NCBI GenBank assembly: GCA_002506645.1
Contig: DAXY01000069.1
Coordinates: 10,274-16,284 of the forward strand
Source of the DNA: Vulcanisaeta distributa
Lineage (GTDB): Archaea > Thermoproteota > Thermoprotei > Thermoproteales > Thermocladiaceae
Reading direction: 5' to 3'
DNA: 6,011 bases
The translations under genes were made by a program, and so were the position numbers. Below the pieces are notes generated by a model, which did no database searches, was not told the DNA's origin, and was given only the letters and a program-made list of their open reading frames with translations. This document shows, piece after piece, positions 1-5,681 of the stretch. Each line of letters opens with the position of its first letter. Position 1 is the stretch's first letter.

Positions 1-212
1 TGAGCCACGTTAGGGACTTACCACCCAGGATACACATTAGGGTTAGGGATAAGTTATTCGGTGGCGGCTTCATTGGTGTTGGTGGTGTGGTGCTCATAAT
101 TAAGCATGGTAGTGATTACATAAGCCTATACTCAAGGCAGGACTACATAATTGATATTGCAAAGACGTACTTCAATAACCTCTGGAGCGATGCTGAGGTG
201 ATCCAGCGATAA
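1..212 (+). CDS. C-terminal fragment of a possible TrmB-like transcriptional regulator (partial)
   Basis: An open frame enters from the left edge (first whole codon at position 3) and ends at TAA 210-212, giving 69 residues. It begins SHVRDLPPRIHIRVRD and ends NNLWSDAEVIQR. The middle is a glycine-rich turn (LFGGGFIGVGG) followed by a hydrophobic strand (VVLIIKHG) and an aromatic helix (YIIDIAKTYFNNLW). A strand-turn-strand followed by a helix with a Y-F-x-x-L-W pattern resembles the end of the sugar-binding or phospholipase-D-like C-terminal domain of archaeal TrmB-family regulators, where this helix closes the domain. No DNA-binding part is visible because the 5' end lies outside the window, so the assignment is tentative and an unrelated conserved archaeal protein is possible. 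Arg is mostly AGG, as in the neighbouring genes. The gene converges on serS with a 4-nt gap and no oligo-T terminator between them. Confidence 0.5.
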   Translation, partial: SHVRDLPPRIHIRVRDKLFGGGFIGVGGVVLIIKHGSDYISLYSRQDYIIDIAKTYFNNLWSDAEVIQR

Positions 213-216
213 TTAC

Positions 217-1623
217 CTACTCAATTATTGGATTGCCCCTCTCATCCCTCCTAACCTTCCTCCTTGGGTATATGGCGTCGGTGGGTCCTTTACTAAATAT
301 CTCTAGGTACTTCCTAAGGACCTTCGGTATTACCACGGTTCCATCGGGCTCTTGATAATTCTCGAGTATCGCAGTTATGGCCCTGGTACTGGCTATTGCC
401 GTTGAATTCAGAGTGTGGACGAACTCTCTCCTCATATCCTTTCTAAGGACCCTAATCCCAAGCTTTGCCGATTGCCAATCAGTGCAGTTGCTGCAGGAAA
501 CCATCTCCCTATACATTCCCTGGGCAGGCATCCAAACCTCAAGGTCGTATTGCTTAGCCGCGCACCTACCCATGTCGTGGGCGCAGAGCAGTACCACCCT
601 ATACGGTAGGCCAAGGCCTTGCCAAAGCTCCTCAGCGTTCCTTATCAACTCCTCATGCCATTTCCAGCTATCCTCAGGCAATGAGAATACGAACTGCTCA
701 ACCTTATGAAACTGGTGAACCCTGAAAATCCCCTTCATATCCCTATTACCTGCGCTGGCCTCTCTCCTGAAGCTCGGCGATACGCCAACGAATAATAGAG
801 GTAGTTGATCCTCGAGAAGCTCGGTACGCCTTAGGTAAGCCGCTATTGGGTGCTCAGCCGTGCCGATTAGGTATAGGTCCTCATTCTCCACCTTATACAC
901 CATGTCCTTAAATGTTTCCATGTCCAAGACCTCCGAGAGAACCTCGTACTTCAACATGTACGGGGGCAACATAAGCCTAAAGCCCTTCTTTGTCAAGTGG
1001 TCTATGGCGTAGGCTATTAATGCCATGTCGAGCATTACCAAGTCATCAAATAGGTAGTAGAACCTTGACCCAGCCACCTCCCCCGCCTTAATGGTATCGC
1101 CCATGCCGAGCACTAACTCGAGCATGTCGGCATGGCCTATGGGCATCCAATCAATGACTTCGTAAGGTACGTTAAAGCCGAAGCGCTCCGTCTGGTCCTT
1201 AAACTCCTTAATATGCCCAACCCAGACCTTGGGTGTTCCGTAGAACCTTATTGGTATTGCATCGACACCCTCGGGGCAGTTGTAGGGCACGCTCTCATGG
1301 ACGAGATTCGGTATTGACCTGAGAACCCTCTCCCTCTCCCTCTCGATGGTCTCCAACTCCTCCTCCCTCCTCTGAATCTCGCTCAGTAATTCCTTAGCCT
1401 CCATTATCTTCTTCTCCCTATCCGCACCACTCAATTTGCTAATCTCCTTGGTGAGTACGTTATGCCTATGCCTCAACTTATCAATCTCGGCTTTGAGACT
1501 CCTCCATCTATTATCTAACTCAACAAACTTATCAACAACGCCCGCGTCCATCCTCCTCTTCCTAAGCGAGTCCCTGACAACGTCCGGGTTATTCCTCAAT
1601 GCATCCAGTAAGCTCCAGCTCAT
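217..1623 (-). CDS. serS: Seryl-tRNA synthetase (class II, archaeal/eukaryal-like)
   Basis: Charges tRNA-Ser with serine using ATP, in the cytoplasm, normally as a homodimer. The 468-residue frame is full length. Residues about 28-103 are rich in Glu, Lys and Arg and form the long antiparallel coiled-coil arm that recognises the tRNA-Ser variable arm. The catalytic core follows: the motif 1 region about 185-223 (GSRFYYL...LPPYML), the serine-site TAE at 255-257, motif 2 at 285-311 (FRREAS...[15 protein letters not shown], with the ATP-binding Arg 287), and motif 3 at 405-422 ([19 protein letters not shown], Arg 414). The segment [13 protein letters not shown] (157-169) before motif 1 is typical of archaeal SerRS. 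It is the ordinary SerRS, not the aberrant methanogen type. A basic tail ([11 protein letters not shown]) follows the core. ATG 1623 starts a normal N-terminus and lies 18 nt from a TATA-like element, consistent with a leaderless mRNA. Stop is TAG. The gene lies 32 nt after porB. Confidence 0.97.
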   Translation of the reverse strand: MSWSLLDALRNNPDVVRDSLRKRRMDAGVVDKFVELDNRWRSLKAEIDKLRHRHNVLTKEISKLSGADREKKIMEAKELLSEIQRREEELETIERERERVLRSIPNLVHESVPYNCPEGVDAIPIRFYGTPKVWVGHIKEFKDQTERFGFNVPYEVIDWMPIGHADMLELVLGMGDTIKAGEVAGSRFYYLFDDLVMLDMALIAYAIDHLTKKGFRLMLPPYMLKYEVLSEVLDMETFKDMVYKVENEDLYLIGTAEHPIAAYLRRTELLEDQLPLLFVGVSPSFRREASAGNRDMKGIFRVHQFHKVEQFVFSLPEDSWKWHEELIRNAEELWQGLGLPYRVVLLCAHDMGRCAAKQYDLEVWMPAQGMYREMVSCSNCTDWQSAKLGIRVLRKDMRREFVHTLNSTAIASTRAITAILENYQEPDGTVVIPKVLRKYLEIFSKGPTDAIYPRRKVRRDERGNPIIE

Positions 1624-1641
1624 TACGGTTCTGGGATACGC

Positions 1642-1653
1642 ATAATTATTAAA
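1642..1653 (-). promoter_or_regulatory. Predicted TATA box for serS
   Basis: Read on the minus strand the element is TTTAATAATTAT, preceded by an A-rich BRE-like stretch (TTAAAA). It spans -30 to -19 relative to the serS ATG, so archaeal initiation about 26 nt from its centre would start the mRNA at or next to the ATG. No Shine-Dalgarno sequence is present in the 32-nt gap. The element begins right after the porB stop codon, so serS probably has its own promoter even though it follows the por operon closely. Read-through from porB is also possible. Confidence 0.5.
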
Positions 1654-1655
1654 TT

Positions 1656-2561
1656 TTAACTGAAAATCTCAGCCAGCCTGAGTATTAAGTCCCACTGCCT
1701 ATCTATCTTCTCCTCCATGGCCTTGATATCCTCAGGCTTGAGGTGAGCGAACCTACCCTGTATCTTTAGGTACTCCTCAAGCGGCCTTCTCCTTGACCTA
1801 TCCTTATATGGAATGCTCGGTGGACTAATCGATAACCTGCCCTGGTTATACTCCCAAAGTATCCAGGCGCCGGTCTCAACGGCTAGCCTAGCTGCCCTAA
1901 TGGTGTATGCGTCATCCATCTTCCAGCCAGGTGGGCATGGCGCATGTAGATGTATGAACTTAAATCCCCTCACCTGCACGGCCCTCCTGACCTTGTCGAT
2001 GAAGTCCATTGGGTAGGCAATGCTTGCCGTGGCCACGTAAGGCACCTTGTGCATAAGCATTATTAGCGCCACGTCCTTCCTATCCTCAGCCTTACCCCTG
2101 GGTGAGGTCGTCGTCCACGCCATCCAGGGCGTTGTACCGCTCGCCTGTATCCCCGTGTTCATGTATGCCTCGTTATCGGCCATTATATATAGTATGTCCT
2201 CATTCCTATATGCTGCACCGCTTAATGTAGCGAAGCCTATGTCCGCGGTAGCACCGTCACCAGCCCAAACAACTATTGGCCCATCAATGCCCCTCTGCCT
2301 AATCGCCCTAGCTAAGCCGCTGGCAACTGCCGGGCTTGACGCGAATGGTACGTGAAGTACTGGGAATGTGTATGCCGTATGCGGCGCAGTGCCCGGTATC
2401 ACACTCGAGCAACCAGCCGGTATCACCATGGCTAGCTTACCATCGAGCGCCATGGCTAATTGCCTCATGCCCACCTGCAGTGGGCAGCCGGGGCATGCTG
2501 CCGTGCCTGGCATTATGAACTTAGTCCTACCGTACTTATGTAATTCATTCATCGTGACCAT
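1656..2561 (-). CDS. porB: Pyruvate/2-oxoacid:ferredoxin oxidoreductase, beta subunit (TPP-binding)
   Basis: The catalytic half of the 2-oxoacid:ferredoxin oxidoreductase that decarboxylates a 2-oxoacid on thiamine diphosphate and passes electrons to a [4Fe-4S] cluster. From the chosen ATG the protein has 301 residues, usual for archaeal beta subunits. Four cysteines match the cluster ligands of the family: C23 and C26 (CPGCP), C51 (PAGCSS) and C209 (APCPPGW). The TPP/Mg2+ signature runs from GDG (101-103) through [15 protein letters not shown] to DNEAYMNTG. The open frame extends to a GTG at 2570 and an ATG at 2567 that overlap the porA stop. I prefer ATG 2561 because a GGGGTG element ends exactly 6 nt before it, as for delta and alpha. 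It is the last gene of the operon and is translationally coupled to porA. Pyruvate is the likely substrate, but branched-chain oxoacids (VOR) cannot be excluded from sequence alone. Confidence 0.93.
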   Translation of the reverse strand: MVTMNELHKYGRTKFIMPGTAACPGCPLQVGMRQLAMALDGKLAMVIPAGCSSVIPGTAPHTAYTFPVLHVPFASSPAVASGLARAIRQRGIDGPIVVWAGDGATADIGFATLSGAAYRNEDILYIMADNEAYMNTGIQASGTTPWMAWTTTSPRGKAEDRKDVALIMLMHKVPYVATASIAYPMDFIDKVRRAVQVRGFKFIHLHAPCPPGWKMDDAYTIRAARLAVETGAWILWEYNQGRLSISPPSIPYKDRSRRRPLEEYLKIQGRFAHLKPEDIKAMEEKIDRQWDLILRLAEIFS

Positions 2562-2566
2562 GCCCA

Positions 2567-3781
2567 TCACCCCTCAACCCTCGGTATGTACCAATACTTC
2601 CTGATCCTCACCAAGCCCTCACGCTCAACCCTATCAATGAACTCGCTCATTATAACCTTGAACTCATCAGCCGAAACGTCAAATCCGCCAATCCCCGCCA
2701 ACACCCCCTCGAATGAGGTGTTGCTTGGTACGAAGCCGCTCACCTCACTGGCCAGTATACCGCCCATGCCCGTCGAGTAATCCCTATCGAATACCACCAC
2801 TCCCTTCATGCCATTAACCCAACCCATTATGTCCTCCTCTGGGAACGGCCTGATGTACCTAATCCTCAATAGCCCAATTGGATACCCCTCATCCCTGAGC
2901 CTATCAATCGCATTCATTATATCCCCACTCCACGCACCCATTGATATTGCCAGGTACTTGGCATCACTGCACCTGTAGCACTCGGTTAATGGGCCGTACT
3001 TCCTACCCGTTAATTTACCGTACTCGTCATAGACCTCGGCAATTACCTTCTTCGCCGATTCCATGGACTCATCCATATACTTCTTAAGCAGTGCGTGGTA
3101 AACATCGTTCTTTGGTAAATTACCCATTGTGATTGGTTCACCGCCAGGTTCAATGGCGTACGGCATCCTCGGGTTCCTTGGTGGTAACCAGGCATCCACA
3201 TCCTCCTGTGATGGTATATCAAGGGGTTCGGCCGTGTGACTTAGTATGAACCCATCAAGCCCAATAGCCACTGGTAGTAGTACCCTCTCATCCTCGCTTA
3301 TCCTGAACGCCGTCAGCGTCATGTCGAAGGCCTCCTGCACATTCTGAGCCATGCCGATTATCCAACCACTATCCCTAATGGCCAGCAGGTCCGTGTGCTC
3401 GTCATGTATGTTCCACGGTGGTCCAACAACCCTAGTGACCACGGCCATCACGAGGGGTACCCTCGAGGCTGCCGCCCACCAAAGCATTTCATACATGTAA
3501 AATAGGCCGTGACTTGAGGTTGCGGTGAATGCCCTGGCGCCGCCTGCGGCGGCGCCGTACACGGAGGCCAACGCCGCAAACTCACTCTCAACCCTTATAT
3601 AATCCGCCTTTAACTCGCCCTTTTCAATCATCTCACTAAGCCTTTCAACAATTAATGTCTGCGGCGTTATTGGATATGCCGAAATCACGTTAACCCTCGC
3701 TAACTTAACGGCCTCAGCAACCGCGTGATCACCGACTAAGACCTTCCTGACCTGTCTCGCGAGGGATATCTGCCTATTCAT
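2567..3781 (-). CDS. porA: Pyruvate/2-oxoacid:ferredoxin oxidoreductase, alpha subunit
   Basis: Pairs with the beta subunit to form the TPP-dependent active site that turns a 2-oxoacid plus CoA into acyl-CoA, CO2 and reduced ferredoxin. The 404 residues match the family length. The N-terminal domain has the AYPITPQT motif (35-42), the conserved acidic segment VESEFAA (64-70) and the TSSHG loop (88-92). The stretch PPWNIHDEHTDLLAIRDSGW (121-140) and the segment DERVLLPVAIGLDGFILSHT are characteristic of archaeal PorA/VorA. A C-terminal transketolase-like domain follows (about 270-380, with MGAWSG, YIRPFP and DRDYSTGMGG). An odd feature is a CxxC pair at C268/C271 (ECYRC), at a domain boundary where related proteins, as I recall them, have no cysteines. 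ATG 3781 directly abuts the delta stop (TGAATG) and has GGGGTG 6 nt upstream. The PorA-like features favour pyruvate, but substrate choice is not provable here. Confidence 0.94.
   Translation of the reverse strand: MNRQISLARQVRKVLVGDHAVAEAVKLARVNVISAYPITPQTLIVERLSEMIEKGELKADYIRVESEFAALASVYGAAAGGARAFTATSSHGLFYMYEMLWWAAASRVPLVMAVVTRVVGPPWNIHDEHTDLLAIRDSGWIIGMAQNVQEAFDMTLTAFRISEDERVLLPVAIGLDGFILSHTAEPLDIPSQEDVDAWLPPRNPRMPYAIEPGGEPITMGNLPKNDVYHALLKKYMDESMESAKKVIAEVYDEYGKLTGRKYGPLTECYRCSDAKYLAISMGAWSGDIMNAIDRLRDEGYPIGLLRIRYIRPFPEEDIMGWVNGMKGVVVFDRDYSTGMGGILASEVSGFVPSNTSFEGVLAGIGGFDVSADEFKVIMSEFIDRVEREGLVRIRKYWYIPRVEG
2568..2573 (-). promoter_or_regulatory. Shine-Dalgarno site deciding the porB start
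   Basis: GGGGTG on the minus strand, within the longer GAGGGGTGA and overlapping the last codons and stop of porA. It lies 6 nt before ATG 2561, which argues against the longer GTG 2570 and ATG 2567 starts, since those would overlap or abut the site. Confidence 0.6.
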
Positions 3782-4057
3782 TCACACCACCCCCTCCTTA
3801 ACCATGTCAATAGCCTTCACCGGGCAAACATCGGCGCATATTCCGCAGCCCTTGCAGTAATCATAGTTTATCCTCACGTTCTTGTCCTCCAGCCAGTCAA
3901 TGACGTTCTCGGGACAGTATAGCCAGCACAAACCGCACTTTGTGCACTTGGAGTAGTTAATGACGGGCCTATACACGCGCCAGGTGCCTGTCCTACCACC
4001 TGCGCCCTCGGCAGGTGTTGAGAGCAGGAGACCCCTTATCTTCTCGGCAATGCTCAT
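3782..4057 (-). CDS. porD: Pyruvate/2-oxoacid:ferredoxin oxidoreductase, delta subunit (2x[4Fe-4S] ferredoxin)
   Basis: Small ferredoxin-like subunit that relays electrons from the beta-subunit cluster to external ferredoxin. From ATG 4057 it has 91 residues. Two full 4Fe-4S binding motifs are visible: CTKCGLCWLYCP (Cys 38, 41, 44, 48) and CKGCGICADVCP (Cys 68, 71, 74, 78), giving two clusters. A glycine-rich N-terminal segment (PAEGAGGRTGTWRVYRPV) precedes them, as in archaeal PorD proteins. The open frame can be extended three codons to GTG 4066, overlapping the gamma gene by 8 nt, but the GGGGTG site 6 nt before ATG 4057 favours the shorter form. The gamma stop lies 1 nt before this ATG, and the delta stop abuts the alpha start, so translation is probably coupled along the operon. 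Confidence 0.95.
   Translation of the reverse strand: MSIAEKIRGLLLSTPAEGAGGRTGTWRVYRPVINYSKCTKCGLCWLYCPENVIDWLEDKNVRINYDYCKGCGICADVCPVKAIDMVKEGVV
3788..3793 (-). promoter_or_regulatory. Shine-Dalgarno site of porA
   Basis: GGGGTG on the minus strand inside a G-rich run (GGAGGGGGTGGTG) that also encodes the last residues of the delta subunit. It ends 6 nt before ATG 3781, the same sequence and spacing as in front of delta and beta. Confidence 0.6.
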
Positions 4058-4058
4058 C

Positions 4059-4613
4059 TCACACACCCCTGACTAACTCATAGCCCATCTTAACGGCCTC
4101 CGCATTCAATTTGACCAGGCTCTCCCTACCCACGAACTCAGGTAATGAGGCAATTATCGAGTCGAGACTAACGACGTTGGTCACCCTCGCGACAGCGCCA
4201 AGTAATGGCGTACTCACTATGTGCCAACCGGCTATCACAAGCCTAAGCTTCTCACTTATTGAGGTTGCATCAACGTAATAAGTCCTATACCCAGTCCTTA
4301 TTGGTGTTGGTGAGTTAACGATTATTACGGAGTCCCTACTCTTCATAAGCTCATCCACATTGACTAGATCGAGGACACTTGAAGTCAGTACGATCAATAC
4401 ATCGGCCCTCCTCACATTACTGTGGAGCGATATTGGCTTGTCAGCGATCCTAGCGTATGACTTAACAACAGCGCCCCTACGCTCAGCACCAAACTCGGGA
4501 ATCGCCTGGCCCCACTTACCATCCTTAAGCGCGGCAGATACTAGGATCCTAGCGGCAGTGACACCGCCCTGCCCGCCCCTACCGAGTATTATAAATTCAG
4601 TCACCTCTGCCAT
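4059..4613 (-). CDS. porG: Pyruvate/2-oxoacid:ferredoxin oxidoreductase, gamma subunit
   Basis: Structural subunit of the oxidoreductase, thought in this family to help bind CoA; also called PorC or PorG. From ATG 4613 it has 184 residues, the usual size. The family hallmark near the N-terminus is clear: IILGRGGQGGVTAARIL (residues 8-24), followed by FGAERRGAVVKSYARI (41-56), then a Rossmann-like region with DVLIVLTSS. The frame stays open for another 52 codons upstream to 4769, but that part encodes aromatic, AT-driven sequence (FYVFHNLF, FIFNYFYH) unlike any gamma subunit and contains the promoter. ATG 4622 is a second possible start; ATG 4613 fits the family N-terminus and the TATA box best. 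No Shine-Dalgarno site precedes either, so the mRNA is probably leaderless or nearly so. It is the first gene of the gamma-delta-alpha-beta operon. Confidence 0.93.
   Translation of the reverse strand: MAEVTEFIILGRGGQGGVTAARILVSAALKDGKWGQAIPEFGAERRGAVVKSYARIADKPISLHSNVRRADVLIVLTSSVLDLVNVDELMKSRDSVIIVNSPTPIRTGYRTYYVDATSISEKLRLVIAGWHIVSTPLLGAVARVTNVVSLDSIIASLPEFVGRESLVKLNAEAVKMGYELVRGV
4064..4069 (-). promoter_or_regulatory. Shine-Dalgarno site deciding the porD start
   Basis: GGGGTG on the minus strand, located within the last codons of the gamma gene and 6 nt before ATG 4057. The alternative GTG at 4066 lies inside the site, so it is unlikely to be the start. Confidence 0.6.
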
Positions 4614-4640
4614 ATTACTCATGAACCGTAGGCGCTGGGG

Positions 4641-4649
4641 TTTTATAAA
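4641..4649 (-). promoter_or_regulatory. Predicted TATA box of the por operon
   Basis: TTTATAAAA on the minus strand, a strong archaeal TATA match, preceded by GAAGCG. It lies at -36 to -28 from ATG 4613 and -27 to -19 from ATG 4622. Initiation about 26 nt from the centre would fall between these two codons, which favours translation from ATG 4613 with a leader of only a few nucleotides. Confidence 0.6.
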
Positions 4650-4835
4650 CGCTTCTGGTAGATTATTTATCTCTAAATGGTAAAAATAGTTAAATATAAA
4701 CCCATAGGGCCACTGAAATGACTTAATAAATAAGTTATGGAATACATAAAATCGATTGCCGCATACCATAAAGACATGCCTAAATTGATATAATGATATC
4801 GTCCATGTATTTTACCGTTAGTACATAAATACTTA

Positions 4836-4851
4836 TTTTACTTAAGTAAAA
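4836..4851. repeat. 16-bp perfect palindrome, possible operator
   Basis: TTTTACTTAAGTAAAA reads identically on both strands. It lies 2 bp past the stop codon of the YkgJ-type gene and about 190 bp upstream of the por TATA box. Its core ACTTAAGT is made of the overlapping half-sites ACTTA and TAAGT, which also occur at 4831-4835, 4721-4725 and 4731-4735. A dimeric regulator site is one reading. A terminator hairpin is less likely because there is no loop, the stem is AT-rich and no long T-run follows. Confidence 0.4.
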
Positions 4852-4853
4852 CG

Positions 4854-5312
4854 TTATACACGAACACCAAATCTCAGCCTAACCCAATCATTCGTCTGGC
4901 GAGCCCTCATTAGGAACTGCGGTAAATACCTGCCAAGCCTATTGACCTCTCCCCGATCCACGGTACCCCATGCTGGGCATTCCTTATCAATGTATGGGCC
5001 CTCGGCATCATCATAAACCAGGGGATATAGCCTACACCCAATTGGCCTATTCTCATATATGGCGCATTCCATGGTCTGTGGGTTTAGGAATACGCAGTGC
5101 CCATTCACATTCCTCAACCTCCACAACTCGCCATCAAATACCGCGAAGTCCGTGAGCCTGTAGCCCAGTCTCATTATCCTCTCAATATCCTCGGGCAGGA
5201 GCTCCATCTCGGTGTTGAGGCAGCACTTGCCGCATTTAGTGCAGCTCATTTTGACCTCGAAGAACTCCGGGTCGTCAAATACCGTGCCGAGCCTCACGCG
5301 TATCCTGGCCAT
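4854..5312 (-). CDS. YkgJ-type cysteine-cluster protein (putative Zn/Fe-chelating)
   Basis: Small cytoplasmic protein of 152 residues in the YkgJ/UPF0153 family, annotated as putative zinc- or iron-chelating; the biochemical role is not established. The hallmark CTKCGKCC (Cys 24, 27, 30, 31) is followed by ELLPEDIERIMRLGY, then Cys 73 (GHCVFL), Cys 83 (MECAIYENRP), Cys 93 (IGCRLYP) and Cys 112 (ECPAW). This gives eight cysteines in the family order CxxCxxCC...C...C...RPxxCRxYP...CP, enough for one or two metal sites. A C-terminal helical tail ends in WVRLRFGVRV. No signal peptide or membrane segment is seen. ATG 5312 lies 6 nt after the stop of the thiamine-binding protein gene and has only a weak G-rich sequence before it, so the two genes are probably one transcript. 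A 21-residue lead precedes the first cysteine, normal for the family. Confidence 0.88.
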   Translation of the reverse strand: MARIRVRLGTVFDDPEFFEVKMSCTKCGKCCLNTEMELLPEDIERIMRLGYRLTDFAVFDGELWRLRNVNGHCVFLNPQTMECAIYENRPIGCRLYPLVYDDAEGPYIDKECPAWGTVDRGEVNRLGRYLPQFLMRARQTNDWVRLRFGVRV

Positions 5313-5318
5313 AACCCA

Positions 5319-5615
5319 CTAGCCCTTGACCCTATCAACCTTGTACTTCATGGTTATTGCCTTATCCCTCCTATCATCAATCCTAACCGTGGTGACGATC
5401 CTCTTGATACCCGCCCTATAAAGGGCTTCGTGAATGTCCTGAAGCAACTTACCCAACGCCTCAATACTTGGTAACTCCACCGACGTGCCCATGGGACCAA
5501 CCTCGTAATTATACCCCGACCTCTTAATTATGTCTATTGCGATTTTCACGTAATCGCCAACGCTGGTGGAGCCCGTCCCTATTGGGTCAACCGCTATCTC
5601 TACGATGACACCCAT
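5319..5615 (-). CDS. MTH1187-family thiamine-binding protein
   Basis: A 98-residue protein of the MTH1187/YkoF-like family (formerly DUF77), whose members form a ferredoxin-like fold, assemble as oligomers and bind thiamine or related pyrimidines. Recognisable family segments are VEIAVDPIGTGSTSVGDYV (5-23), YNYEVGPMGTSVE (35-47), the helix LLQDIHEALYRAGIKRI (57-73) and VTTVRIDDRRDK (74-85). It is intracellular, with no signal peptide. The frame extends six codons upstream to GTG 5633, but ATG 5615 matches the family N-terminus (MxxxxExxVxPIGTG), and the TATA box at 5641-5648 would place transcription start downstream of the GTG. The gene leads a two-gene unit with the YkgJ-type gene. Function as thiamine carrier, salvage factor or sensor is unproven. 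It sits upstream of a TPP-dependent oxidoreductase operon, which may or may not matter. Confidence 0.9.
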   Translation of the reverse strand: MGVIVEIAVDPIGTGSTSVGDYVKIAIDIIKRSGYNYEVGPMGTSVELPSIEALGKLLQDIHEALYRAGIKRIVTTVRIDDRRDKAITMKYKVDRVKG

Positions 5616-5640
5616 ACTAACTAGGTAATGCACAGAAGCG

Positions 5641-5648
5641 TTATTAAT
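5641..5648 (-). promoter_or_regulatory. Predicted TATA box of the thiamine-binding protein gene
   Basis: ATTAATAA on the minus strand, preceded by GATAG, at -33 to -26 from ATG 5615. It predicts a leader of about 3 nt or none. Because it lies only about 10 nt from GTG 5633, it argues against that longer start. Confidence 0.45.
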
Positions 5649-5681
5649 CTATCTCAGCCTTCCCTACTTTCAGACACGGCC

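Larger units (their letters stand above)
4614..4853. other. AT-rich intergenic region upstream of the por operon
   Basis: The longest gap in the window (240 bp). It holds the por TATA box, a second TATA-like element at 4691-4700 (TTTATATTTA on the minus strand) with no start codon at a suitable distance, and a T5 run on the minus strand at 4682-4686 that could end transcripts coming from the YkgJ-type gene. It also holds an inverted repeat ACTTA-N5-TAAGT at 4721-4735, a short GATAT-N4-ATATC inverted repeat at 4787-4800, and the 16-bp palindrome next to the upstream stop codon. I see no tRNA, no C/D-box pattern and no credible small gene. Confidence 0.6.

Noticed and set aside
377..709. A 110-codon plus-strand open frame inside serS
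   Set aside because: Antisense to the conserved catalytic core of SerRS (motifs 2 and 3 region), with low-complexity Ser/Leu-rich content typical of shadow frames.
2047..2355. A 102-codon plus-strand open frame inside porB
   Set aside because: Antisense to the TPP-binding region of PorB, and no protein family features were seen.
4360..4683. A 107-codon plus-strand open frame over the gamma gene and its promoter
   Set aside because: Antisense to the conserved GRGGQGG region of gamma; the sequence looks like a shadow of that gene.
4836..4851. The palindrome as an intrinsic terminator for the YkgJ-type gene
   Set aside because: Archaeal termination relies on T-runs; the palindrome has no loop, is AT-rich and is not followed by more than a few T residues. 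The T5 run at 4682-4686 is a weak alternative, far downstream.
5097..5474. A 125-codon plus-strand open frame crossing the junction between the YkgJ-type and thiamine-binding genes
   Set aside because: It lies wholly antisense to two recognisable protein families, has no family resemblance of its own and no promoter or Shine-Dalgarno site. It is a shadow frame.
5616..5633. GTG 5633 as start of the thiamine-binding protein
   Set aside because: Adds six residues absent from the family N-terminus and lies only about 10 nt from the predicted TATA box, so it would precede the expected transcription start.
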